From the NCBI RefSeq assembly GCF_031326225.1, contig NZ_CP133720.1, forward strand, positions 4,216,001 to 4,280,000: a DNA stretch of 64,000 bases. Direction: 5' to 3'. Source of the DNA: Undibacterium cyanobacteriorum (GTDB lineage Bacteria; Pseudomonadota; Gammaproteobacteria; Burkholderiales; Burkholderiaceae_D). Every line of letters starts with the position of its first letter. Positions within the stretch are counted from its first letter, which is position 1. The notes under the pieces were generated by a model. It was not told the origin of the DNA. It saw nothing but the letters and a program-made list of their open reading frames with translations, and did not search any database. The translations under genes and the position numbers were made by a program. Shown one piece after another: positions 17,622 through 26,108 of the stretch.

Positions 17622-19331
17622 TCAGGTGGCCTTATAAAAGTCGTGACATACCAAGCCATAAGCACCATCAGGAAGGCCGCGCCAAATGCTAATGCGTTCT
17701 GCATCATCGACTAAATCTTGGCGCATCAAATCAAAAACGATCGGCTTCTCGAGCAAAGATTTATCACTGCGCGTCAACAAAAGAACTTTTGGGTCCAAGC
17801 GTCGAACTTTGTTATGTTCCAGAACAATGGCGACTTCGCCGGTGGTCAGTTGAATCAAACTGCCGACAGGAAAAATGCCGATTGCTTGAACAAATTCTTC
17901 AACCAATGGTGCATGCAATTGCCCTTCCGCCATTCGAAATAATTCACGCATTGCTTCAAAACTGGACAGAGTTTTGCTATACGGACGATCCGATGTCATG
18001 GCAGCGAAACTGTCCGCGATTGCTGCCATCCGTCCAAAGATACTAATCTCACCACCCACCAGTCCGCGTGGATACCCGCTCCCATCCATACGCTCGTGAT
18101 GCTCATTAATGCCTAAGCGCACATTGAAACTGAGTGGCTCATTGGACTCCAACAGTTGAATACTGGCGTCGACGTGAGTCTGAATCAAGGTCGCCTCTTC
18201 CTCAGATAATTTTTCTGGCTTACTCAAGATTTCTTCTGGCATTTCTAACTTACCGACATCGAGCAAAAGTCCAATGAAACCAAGCTCGACCATTTGCTCT
18301 TTACTGAACCCAATATGGCGACCCAGCGTGAGCATGTAGACGGCCACTTTCAATGCATGCGATACGACCTCAGCGTTCTCAGTGCGCATCCGTAACAACC
18401 ACATCATGGCGGAAGGATTCGCAATCACACTATCTGATAGCAATTGCACGGTTGGCAGGACTTCTTTGAGCTCAATCGCCTGCATATCTTTCAGATCTTG
18501 TTCCAACTTGCGAATCAAGGCACTCGCCTTCAACACCACATCACGAGCCCGCACCAATTCCTCTTGCATGGTGGTCTGTTCGGGATGATGAACTAGGTGA
18601 ATCTCTTCCGGTACGTATTCAGGCCGATGTTTCTTTTTTCTTGGCGCGGTAGATCGATTCCAAAGCGAGCGGTGCCAGTGACTGCCGTTCTCCGTCCAAC
18701 GCAACCAACGAGACCACCAACTATCAGATTCAATTTCCTCAGGGCGAGGCTCACTGCCATGCACTGCCGCTGCGAATTTTCGTAGCGATGCCGAATTCGA
18801 TTTCTTCAAATGGGCAAGCGAGGCTTCATTGACCTCTTCAATCTTCAACTCATCCGGCGTAGCCATCTCGCGTTTGGCATGCAACGGATGTTTCAGTTTT
18901 TGTTGCGAGTGTGGGCGTTTAGAGCGATGGTGACGCAAACGTCGCGAAGTCGCATATTCTGAGCGGATGAACTTCCGGTGTAGCCAGCCAACCACCTTAT
19001 CGAATTGTCCTTGCTCTTCTTCATAATTGAGCTGGACGTGTCGACTGACAACACGGGTGTTAAGACTTGCATCGGAATCGAGCTCTAAATGCAAACGCGA
19101 GAAGGGAATATGCAGCAGTGCGTTGTAATTGCTACGGTGAGGGTCAATCACAAGCTCTTTGACGAGTCCTCGCAAGGTCGCCAAATCTAATTCTTCGGTG
19201 AGAAGAAAACCTTGCAACATAAATGGAGTTTGCCCCCATGGTCTATCCAACTCCGAAACGAACATCCCCAAGCGTAATTCATCAACTGAAATACGGAGCG
19301 ATTCACAGAGTGGTTGCGAACTATTTGGCAC
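17622..19331 (-). CDS. HD-GYP domain protein with N-terminal DUF3391 and a substituted HD motif
   Basis: 569 residues. DUF3391-like domain about 9-125 (ELRLGMFVSELDRPW), a long basic low-complexity stretch rich in His/Arg/Lys (about 125-240), a coiled coil (about 252-290) and an HD-GYP domain (about 305-500). GYP is at 419-421 in HHERMDGSGYP, and most metal ligands align: E321, H325, D358, K361, H386, H411, H412, D440. The His of the HD pair is Leu357 (LLLDVGK instead of LLHDVGK), so phosphodiesterase activity is doubtful. First gene of the HD-GYP–EAL–mgsA cluster. Confidence 0.9.
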   Translation of the reverse strand: MPNSSQPLCESLRISVDELRLGMFVSELDRPWGQTPFMLQGFLLTEELDLATLRGLVKELVIDPHRSNYNALLHIPFSRLHLELDSDASLNTRVVSRHVQLNYEEEQGQFDKVVGWLHRKFIRSEYATSRRLRHHRSKRPHSQQKLKHPLHAKREMATPDELKIEEVNEASLAHLKKSNSASLRKFAAAVHGSEPRPEEIESDSWWSRWLRWTENGSHWHRSLWNRSTAPRKKKHRPEYVPEEIHLVHHPEQTTMQEELVRARDVVLKASALIRKLEQDLKDMQAIELKEVLPTVQLLSDSVIANPSAMMWLLRMRTENAEVVSHALKVAVYMLTLGRHIGFSKEQMVELGFIGLLLDVGKLEMPEEILSKPEKLSEEEATLIQTHVDASIQLLESNEPLSFNVRLGINEHHERMDGSGYPRGLVGGEISIFGRMAAIADSFAAMTSDRPYSKTLSSFEAMRELFRMAEGQLHAPLVEEFVQAIGIFPVGSLIQLTTGEVAIVLEHNKVRRLDPKVLLLTRSDKSLLEKPIVFDLMRQDLVDDAERISIWRGLPDGAYGLVCHDFYKAT

Positions 19332-19530
19332 GACGCGTTAAATTTACTTATTATTAATTGGATGGCGCTCTACAGCTCTATTCGGATCAACATGAAAGCT
19401 TATCGGTGTGACCATAAACTTTCAATGTGAGCATTCCTTGTGAGCTCTTCTTTCGGGCGCCGATTCTCCCTCAAACGCTAAGTTTAAATTAAAGCGTATG
19501 GGGTATCAGCATAACGACAGCGTTTCGAAT

Positions 19531-19557
19531 AAAAAAACCCGCTTGCGGCGGGTTTTT
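19531..19557 (-). terminator. Intrinsic terminator after the CocE-like gene
   Basis: GC-rich stem ACCCGC/GCGGGT with flanking A and T runs, so it can work on both strands. It is 24 bp past the stop of the leftward CocE-like gene. Confidence 0.8.
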
Positions 19558-19580
19558 GCTGGTTTTTTCCGACACTCAGC

Positions 19581-21542
19581 CTAAGGTTTCGTATCCAAGG
19601 CAGGCAAGACTTGCACTTTGATGCTGCTCAAGTCCATCCCAGAACGATACAAACGGTGGTTTGCCTTCACAAAATCGCTCTCCTTGGCCTCGTAAATATT
19701 GTCCACGAAGGTTTGTGGATTACGATCAATGAAGGGGAACCACGACGATTGAATCTGAATCATGATGCGATGACCACGTTGAAAAGTATGCATCACGTCG
19801 TTAATCGCAAATTTCACTTTAGTCGGTTCACCGGGCGTCAACGCTTTAGGATGTTCAAAGCTTTCCCGGAAGCGTGCGCGGAACGGCTCTCCGCGCACCA
19901 GAGTCTGCTGCGCTCCTCGATTGGGCTCACCTGGCGCAGCCTCCATCCGATTCGGATTCACATCAATTAACTTCACCACAAAATCGGCGTCGCTACCGGT
20001 GGTGCTGACCAATAAATTCGCTTCAATTGGACCAGCAAAAGTGATGTCACGATCAAGCACTTCCGATTGATACACTAAAACATCCGGACGACTTGCGGCA
20101 AAACGTTGGTCAGCGGCGACGTACTGGTTGCTCCAACGATTCGTAATCTCCGTCGTGTAAGGCACTGGCTTCGCAGGATCACTGATGTATTCATCGAAGG
20201 CGACTGTGTTTGAGCTCGGCATTTCAAAACTGAGCTTGCCATTCGCATGGAAATACAATGACTTAGTTTTCGTATTGGCGGGTGGCCACGCGTCGAAGCT
20301 GCGCCAACGATTAGCACCCGTCTCAAATACCCAAGCTTCGGGTAAAGCGGGCTTATCGCCGCCCTTCAAATGATGTTTAAAGAAGGCAAATTCGATCGCT
20401 TGATAATTTTGAGAGGTCTTGAAACCAAAGTTCGCATCACCCACTTTATCTCCCGCTGTACTTTGCCAACCACCGTGAACCCAAGGCCCCATCACGAGAG
20501 TATTGCTGATACCCGGATTATTTTTTTTGATCGCCTTATAAGTTTGTAGTGGTCCGTATAAATCCTCTGTGTCATACCAACCACCGACCGTCATCACCGC
20601 AGCTTTGATATTTTTCAGATGAGGTAGCAAATTTTTTGCTTGCCAATAACTGTCGTAATTCGGATGTTGCATCAGTTCATTCCAGAACGGGATGCCGTTC
20701 TTGAAGTAGCGCGCATTGGCGTTGGATAATGGCCCCAGCTCAAGGAAGAATTGATAGGCATCCGGAGTGCCCCAATCAAAGCCACCGCTGCCGGGTTGGT
20801 CCGTTGGCTCTGGACGAGGCTTACCAAAACTACTGAAAAAGCTAAATGCCAGCTGCACATTGAAAGCGCCGTTGCGATGCATATCGTCGCCACGGAACCA
20901 ATCAGCGATTGGCGCCTGTGGTGACACAGCTTTCAGAGCGGGATGTGAATCAATCACGCCGGCCGATGTGTAAAAACCTGGATAGGAAATACCCCACTGT
21001 CCAACCCGCCCATTATTGCCAGCGATATTTTTGATCATCCAATCGATGCTGTCATACGTATCGCTACTTTCATCGACATCATTTTTACTATTTTTCTTAT
21101 CAATATGGGGACGCATATTGACGAACTCGCCCTCCGACATATTCTTGCCACGCACGTCTTGGAAAGCAAAAATAAAACCATCTTTTTCAAAGTCGGCGCT
21201 AGGGCCTAAACGCGTTTTGTATTTATCAGCGCCGTAAGGCGCTACCGTGTAGGGCGTGCGCACTAACAAAATCGGATAAGTCTTAGTGGGGCTTGCATCG
21301 TTTGGCACGTAAATCGAAGTGAACAGCAGTTTCCCGTCGCGCGCCGGAATTCGATATTCAAACTTTGTGTAGTTCTTGCGGATGTATTCGGCACGCAAGG
21401 CTGCTGCGTCCTTTTCGTCCGCCAGGTTAGCACTCACAAGCACATTACTAGCCGCACTTGATACCGTATTTGCCCAAGAGCTTGGAGCGCTCAATTGCAC
21501 GAAAGCCGATAAGACCAATGCACTGACAAGGCGCAATTTCAT
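19581..21542 (-). CDS. CocE/NonD family (X-Pro dipeptidyl-peptidase-like) serine hydrolase, exported
   Basis: 653 residues from ATG 21542, preceded by GAAAGG. A signal peptide (MKLRLVSALVLSAFVQLSAPSS) ends near WAN. It has the alpha/beta-hydrolase core with the nucleophile elbow GISYPG (in GRVGQWGISYPGFYTS), an Asp/His set expected further on (VGGWYDTED; GPWVHGGW), and the C-terminal jelly-roll typical of CocE/S15 enzymes (about 430-640). Family members hydrolyse acyl-peptides, esters or beta-lactam side chains; the substrate here is unknown. Single gene with its own terminator. Confidence 0.92.
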   Translation of the reverse strand: MKLRLVSALVLSAFVQLSAPSSWANTVSSAASNVLVSANLADEKDAAALRAEYIRKNYTKFEYRIPARDGKLLFTSIYVPNDASPTKTYPILLVRTPYTVAPYGADKYKTRLGPSADFEKDGFIFAFQDVRGKNMSEGEFVNMRPHIDKKNSKNDVDESSDTYDSIDWMIKNIAGNNGRVGQWGISYPGFYTSAGVIDSHPALKAVSPQAPIADWFRGDDMHRNGAFNVQLAFSFFSSFGKPRPEPTDQPGSGGFDWGTPDAYQFFLELGPLSNANARYFKNGIPFWNELMQHPNYDSYWQAKNLLPHLKNIKAAVMTVGGWYDTEDLYGPLQTYKAIKKNNPGISNTLVMGPWVHGGWQSTAGDKVGDANFGFKTSQNYQAIEFAFFKHHLKGGDKPALPEAWVFETGANRWRSFDAWPPANTKTKSLYFHANGKLSFEMPSSNTVAFDEYISDPAKPVPYTTEITNRWSNQYVAADQRFAASRPDVLVYQSEVLDRDITFAGPIEANLLVSTTGSDADFVVKLIDVNPNRMEAAPGEPNRGAQQTLVRGEPFRARFRESFEHPKALTPGEPTKVKFAINDVMHTFQRGHRIMIQIQSSWFPFIDRNPQTFVDNIYEAKESDFVKANHRLYRSGMDLSSIKVQVLPALDTKP

Positions 21543-21685
21543 AATGAAAACCTTTCGAAGAAATGCAAGGAAGAACAAGAGAGGAAAGTTGTTTTGACCG
21601 ACGCCACGCTCAAAAGTTCGGATCAATGAGTAGTGAATAGGAGCACAGCGTGAGCCCTGCCCTCGGAAGTCTCTGCACTCTTTAT

Positions 21686-22360
21686 TTATTCGGCATGCGG
21701 GTCGAAATCAGGCAAATCAACATCGACTTGAGCAACTTGATCGATACCCATCGCCTGGGCTTTTTGCAAGGCGTCAGTCACCCTCTTCATAACGGTCTCG
21801 ACCTCATCCCCAGGGGCATTCGCGGTCAAACCAGTACAGAAACTCACCTGCAATCCAATCGACAAATCTTCCCACGCATATTCGGCGATACGAGTTTTCA
21901 GGCGTCGAACGGCGACTAAACTTTGATCGAGCCAAGTCGTTGGCATCACAATCGCAAACTCCGTGGCGCCGACTCGCCCAAAAGAATCGAGACTACGCAA
22001 GACCTGTGCAGCCTCCACGGTCAATACTTGCAGAATGCGTTTCGTCGCGTCTTGGCCATGCGCCTCCATAATTTCGGGCAACCTGTCCATGCCAATTAAA
22101 GCGACCGTGAAGGTGTGTCCAGTGCGTTTGGAACGCTGCAACTCATTATCAAGCCGCTCTAAAAATGTCGTTCGATTAAGTGCCCCAGTAAGATGATCAT
22201 GTGTGGCCAAGGTCTGTAGCTGGTTCATAACCGCTTCAAGTTTTGGCAGTACATCGTCGCGAGCGCCACCCTCCTTGATTTGAGCGATAGCCTCTAGGAG
22301 CTGTTGTTGCGCAAACGGTACCGTTTGTTTGGTATTTCGTGGCATCTTCTCTAGTCCCAT
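21686..22360 (-). CDS. Degenerate GGDEF protein with intact I-site
   Basis: 224 residues from ATG 22360 (alternatives at 22393 and 22345). An N-terminal helical region of about 50 residues precedes a GGDEF domain that begins LATHDHLTGALNR. The catalytic motif is GATEF (131-135) and the metal-site LDID position reads IGMD, so catalysis is very unlikely. The inhibitory site R122-S-L-D125 lies exactly five residues before GATEF, so c-di-GMP binding could survive. No membrane segment. Divergent from the desulfhydrase gene. Confidence 0.85.
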   Translation of the reverse strand: MGLEKMPRNTKQTVPFAQQQLLEAIAQIKEGGARDDVLPKLEAVMNQLQTLATHDHLTGALNRTTFLERLDNELQRSKRTGHTFTVALIGMDRLPEIMEAHGQDATKRILQVLTVEAAQVLRSLDSFGRVGATEFAIVMPTTWLDQSLVAVRRLKTRIAEYAWEDLSIGLQVSFCTGLTANAPGDEVETVMKRVTDALQKAQAMGIDQVAQVDVDLPDFDPHAE

Positions 22361-22458
22361 ACGAGGAAAGATCAGTGGGAGACAAATCGCCATACGCGAT
22401 CAAGCACTTCAAAATACAATAACGACTTTATTGCGTTTCAGCAAGCACCATACTCGCC

Positions 22459-23376
22459 ATGACTACAAACGCACCACTAGAAAAAATTAGTAGCGACCTC
22501 TTCAACGAACGCCAAATTTGGGTCAAGCGTGACGACCTTCTGCACCCGACCATCTCTGGCAACAAGTACCGTAAGTTAGAACATGCTTTGCCGCGCCATC
22601 AGCCTGGTCTGGTAGTGTCAATGGGCGGCCCTTGGTCAAACCATCTTCACGCCTTAGCATTTGCCTGCTACGAGCGCGGCTGGCCAAGTTATGGTTTTGT
22701 GCGCGGTCTACGTAGCGAAGATACCGAACTCACTGCCACCCTTCGAGATTGTCAGCGTTGGGGCATGCGACTTCAATTTATTTCGCGTATCGACTACAAA
22801 AAGCTGCGCGATGACCCGCAGTATTGGCAGAGCCTCATCCCAAACAACATCGCGAATAGCCTATGGCTTGAAGAAGGGGGGCGTGGTATAGACGCGCTGC
22901 GAGGGCTACAAGAACTCCCGTTCGAAATCGCGCAACAACTTGGTGCAACCCCTGATTATCTCGCATGCGCGTGCGGCACTGGAACAACACTTGCGGGCTT
23001 AGCCTTAGGCGCTAGACTGACTCACCAAACATCAACCAAAGTGCTAGGGATTAGTGCCGTTGGAGAAGGAAATCAGCTGCATCAACGCATATACGATCTG
23101 CTGAGCTTGGCAGGCCATGCCGCTATCGACAATTATCAAATACGAACCGAGTTTGATCACGGCGGTTTCGCCAAGACCACTCCTAAGCTCATAGATTTCT
23201 GCGAACGCTTCACCCGAGATACTAAAATTCCCATCGAACCCGTCTACACTGGGAAGCTCTTCTTTGCTTTATCACAGCTTTGCCAGGTCGGCTATTTCTC
23301 AAAAACAGATCGTATCGTCGCAATCCATACTGGCGGATTGCAAGGAGCACGAAGCAAAGTTCAAGGCAAAACCTGA
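22459..23376 (+). CDS. PLP-dependent D-cysteine desulfhydrase/ACC deaminase-like protein
   Basis: 305 residues, fold type II PLP enzyme. The PLP-lysine motif SGNKYRKL has K36 in the Schiff-base position, VKRDDLLHP precedes it, and SMGGPWSNHLHALA and ACGTGTTLAGL are the substrate and phosphate loops. The sequence matches D-cysteine desulfhydrase/ACC deaminase family members (sulfide or ammonia plus 2-oxoacid products); exact substrate is not assignable. Monocistronic. Confidence 0.87.
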   Translation: MTTNAPLEKISSDLFNERQIWVKRDDLLHPTISGNKYRKLEHALPRHQPGLVVSMGGPWSNHLHALAFACYERGWPSYGFVRGLRSEDTELTATLRDCQRWGMRLQFISRIDYKKLRDDPQYWQSLIPNNIANSLWLEEGGRGIDALRGLQELPFEIAQQLGATPDYLACACGTGTTLAGLALGARLTHQTSTKVLGISAVGEGNQLHQRIYDLLSLAGHAAIDNYQIRTEFDHGGFAKTTPKLIDFCERFTRDTKIPIEPVYTGKLFFALSQLCQVGYFSKTDRIVAIHTGGLQGARSKVQGKT

Positions 23377-23381
23377 ACAAA

Positions 23382-23413
23382 CAAAAAGGGCGGGATGTTA
23401 ATCACCCCGCCCT
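23382..23413 (-). terminator. Intrinsic terminator after the sugar-binding protein gene
   Basis: Stem AGGGCGGG/CCCGCCCT (23387-23394/23406-23413). The minus strand ends in five Ts, 34 bp past the leftward substrate-binding gene; it may also stop the converging desulfhydrase transcript. Confidence 0.75.
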
Positions 23414-23446
23414 CTACCATTCTAAAATTTCAGACTAGCTGCACTA

Positions 23447-24553
23447 CTATTTGCCCCAGTAGGCAGAATACTTCGCACGGAAATCGTTGGAAGGATCAAA
23501 CATGTCTTTCGGGCCACCGTCGTAATTGATGTTCTGTTGCGTCACCAAATGCAAAGGCGCATGGTAACCACTTGGTGCAGCGTCAGACAAGGCACGATTG
23601 AGTTCATCAACAATCTGCCAACCATGCAAAGCTAGAGGTTCTGGAACTGTTCCCACTTGCAAATCATTCTTGCGAATACGTTTGTATGCGTAGGTCGAAC
23701 CATCGCCAGCGGAAATGCCGCGCAACTTATTCGCTTCCAGCAGACTTTCGATTTCTGGCTTATCCATCCAATCAAAATAAATGTCATTTATCGAAATAAT
23801 GTGAGTCCATTTGCTGCCATGACGTTTGACTAGTCCCTCAATCACACCAGCAAATTTTTTGCGAGACTCCATCACCGGCAAATCTTCAATACTCAAAATA
23901 CGGCAGGTATCGCATTGCTTCAACACTTCAACCATTGCACCGGACTTCGTCGCCAAATAAGGATTTGACGTATCTGTGAACACCACGATGCCCGTCTTAT
24001 TATTGGATTCGACTGCGCCGTATAAACTGGCCAACTGCGCGGCTTCTTTAGGATCAGATGTGATGTTCGTAAAGAGTCCAGGCACCGGTCCCGCTTTGAA
24101 ACTTGCGTGCCACCCTATAACAGGCACTTTCGCTACAGCGGCCGCTGTTAAACCTTTGGTTTGACTCGCTGCATCAACACCGGCCAATACAATTCCTGCG
24201 GGTTTCATATCGAGTGCTTGCTGCACCACATTCGCCGATTGATTACAACGTCCACGGCAATCGATTGACAATACTTGCCAACCGGCTCCAGTGACCGCTT
24301 CCTTAATGCCACTAAAAACCCCAAAAGTACCAGCGTCACTCATGTCGCCGGCGATAAAGACGATCTTCTTATCATGTAGCAATTTAGGACCAGAAGTCGG
24401 GCCATCCCATTTTGACTTCAAGGCCGCGGCTTTAGCTACTTTTGCGTTCGCCGCCCCCATAAATTGCACAGAGTTTTGCTGAGCCATCGCGCTGCCCATG
24501 AGGCTTACAGCGAACAAGAAAATTAAAGCGCTCTTACGGTGGAAAGTAGTCAT
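23447..24553 (-). CDS. Periplasmic sugar-binding protein (RbsB-like, Peripla_BP_4)
   Basis: 368 residues from ATG 24553. A signal peptide (MTTFHRKSALIFLFAVSLMG) cleaves near AMA24. The two-lobe type I binding fold starts KIVFIAGDMSDAGTFGVFSGI, with GIVLAGVDA and PVIGWHAS hinges. No ABC ATPase or permease is adjacent, so it is an orphan receptor that may serve chemotaxis or a remote transporter. Four cysteines in two close pairs (C99/C103 and C214/C217) could form disulfides. The longer open frame to 24883 has no signal-peptide sense and is rejected. Confidence 0.85.
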   Translation of the reverse strand: MTTFHRKSALIFLFAVSLMGSAMAQQNSVQFMGAANAKVAKAAALKSKWDGPTSGPKLLHDKKIVFIAGDMSDAGTFGVFSGIKEAVTGAGWQVLSIDCRGRCNQSANVVQQALDMKPAGIVLAGVDAASQTKGLTAAAVAKVPVIGWHASFKAGPVPGLFTNITSDPKEAAQLASLYGAVESNNKTGIVVFTDTSNPYLATKSGAMVEVLKQCDTCRILSIEDLPVMESRKKFAGVIEGLVKRHGSKWTHIISINDIYFDWMDKPEIESLLEANKLRGISAGDGSTYAYKRIRKNDLQVGTVPEPLALHGWQIVDELNRALSDAAPSGYHAPLHLVTQQNINYDGGPKDMFDPSNDFRAKYSAYWGK

Positions 24554-24833
24554 AAATCCAAATCTATCAAGGTGAAAGAAAGAACCTGTATCTGTGCCAC
24601 AGATTCCAGAACCGCTTCGACATGCACTCACCAAAGTTGCAATGTTCAATTGAGTTCCACTACTAAATGCCAAAAAAAACGAACGCTCAAAGATTATCTT
24701 AGAATAAGGGATAGTGCAATTAAAGCTGCAATGATTACGGCAAATATGTATTTTTGCTTCAACCATTCGAGACGCATAAGCCTGACAAAAGCGATTGTAT
24801 GTATGGATAACTCTGTGCAAACACGCTAGGATG

Positions 24834-24868
24834 GACAAAAAAAAGGCGAGTCCAAGACTCGCCCAAAC
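24834..24868 (-). terminator. Intrinsic terminator after the small membrane protein gene
   Basis: Stem GGCGAGTC/GACTCGCC with a CAA-type loop (24845-24863) and on the minus strand eight Ts, about 25 bp past the 81-residue gene. Confidence 0.85.
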
Positions 24869-24888
24869 GGGAATTGGTATCACAAGGT

Positions 24889-25134
24889 TTAAGGTTTCTT
24901 GACACTCGAATTTTGCGCCGCAACAGAGGCGCTACTCTGCGTTGCAACTGGGGTCGCGGGTGCCGATGCTGCTTGAGTTTCTTGTTTCACCGCTTGAGTG
25001 GTATCAAGCGCTGCCGCCTTCTTTTGGTTTGCTTCAATGATTGGCGCGTGTGTGCGAATCGCGATCGCCCCCAATACACTCAAGAAGAAGCCAAAACAGA
25101 TCAATCCAAGGCCAATTTTTGCGTAGATCTTCAT
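24889..25134 (-). CDS. Small membrane protein, Ala/Ser-rich tail
   Basis: 81 residues: one membrane helix at about 7-26 (LGLICFGFFLSVLGAIAI), then an Ala/Ser/Thr/Gln-rich tail ending VKKP. Family not recognised. It follows the HAAS-type gene by 28 bp on the same strand and is followed by a terminator, so the two likely form one operon. Low complexity makes homology hard to judge. Confidence 0.65.
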   Translation of the reverse strand: MKIYAKIGLGLICFGFFLSVLGAIAIRTHAPIIEANQKKAAALDTTQAVKQETQAASAPATPVATQSSASVAAQNSSVKKP

Positions 25135-25162
25135 AATAATTTCCTTTCCGTCATGGACTTGC

Positions 25163-25936
25163 TTATGCTGACAATGGCGCGCGCAATACCGCGAGATTCC
25201 ATAACAAGTATTTTTTTAATCCAATAAAGCTCAAGCGCGTCAACATCAAGCACAACAACATGAATCCTGTTCCAAGTACGAGCAATCCTGCGCCAAGGAA
25301 AAAGTGATGGGTTTTCATCTGATTCTTGATCGTGATGGTTGAAACTTCGCCGTCAAAATGCATCGCACTTGGTCCGGAATTCGAAACCGCATCGACAATT
25401 TCCTTTGCGCCGTCTTTATCAATCACAATACCGTGCTCGTTCACATCAACACTGATGTTTTTGAGACCATGATGTTTGTGGTCGAAGCCATGGTGACTAT
25501 GAGTATGCCAATGCTGCGGCCCTGCTTTAAAACTGATCTCAGGTACGCCGGACATACTCGCCGCTAAGACCAATACGCCAGCGGTCCACACTGCGAGCGA
25601 ACCGATGTACGATGCAAACAAGAAAATGCCATAGGCGAAGGTCGGAACAATCATAATGACATTGAAAATCATCAAGCCGATCAATGCGATGATGAGGCCG
25701 AAGAAATTGCCGACGCTAAATTCCTTCTTCAAATGCTGAAACCGAGTACTTGCTCGTGCTTGTGCAGCGACAACTCGCGGATGCGACAACTGTTCACAGA
25801 TTTCCGCTTCTGTTTTTCCGCTCGCCATTGCTGCCGAAAATTTTTGTTCGATTTCTGCCTTTAGGCGAGACTGGACATCACTCGGTAGGTCTTGCATTTC
25901 ATGTTGCAAGAGGTTCATATATTCGGTCTTGTTCAT
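25163..25936 (-). CDS. HAAS/DUF1700-type membrane protein with His-rich loop
   Basis: 257 residues from ATG 25936, which has GAGGGGAG upstream. N-terminal HAAS-like domain (about 1-65; MNKTEYMNLLQHEMQDLP). Two or more membrane helices at about 78-128, then a loop with a His cluster at 142-156 (eight His), a beta-rich segment 160-205, and a further membrane helix at about 211-232. HAAS proteins usually have a PadR regulator next to them; none is present here. Role unknown. Confidence 0.7.
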   Translation of the reverse strand: MNKTEYMNLLQHEMQDLPSDVQSRLKAEIEQKFSAAMASGKTEAEICEQLSHPRVVAAQARASTRFQHLKKEFSVGNFFGLIIALIGLMIFNVIMIVPTFAYGIFLFASYIGSLAVWTAGVLVLAASMSGVPEISFKAGPQHWHTHSHHGFDHKHHGLKNISVDVNEHGIVIDKDGAKEIVDAVSNSGPSAMHFDGEVSTITIKNQMKTHHFFLGAGLLVLGTGFMLLCLMLTRLSFIGLKKYLLWNLAVLRAPLSA

Positions 25937-26108
25937 CTTGTTCTCCCCTCGTTCACTCAAAGCAAAAGGCGCTTTGCTATGGTGTTACTGTAAAGTGAAG
26001 CTAAGGTCTTGAATATCGAAGAGCGACGTACTGCAGATTACAGGGGATGGAAAGCATAAAACGGCGATGAACCGAACCAAGATTCGGCCGCCGTGGTACT
26101 CACTTAAG

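Noticed and set aside
24539..24829. 96-codon rightward ORF opposite the sugar-binding gene start
   Set aside because: No ribosome site or family features; overlaps the signal-peptide region of the real gene on the other strand.
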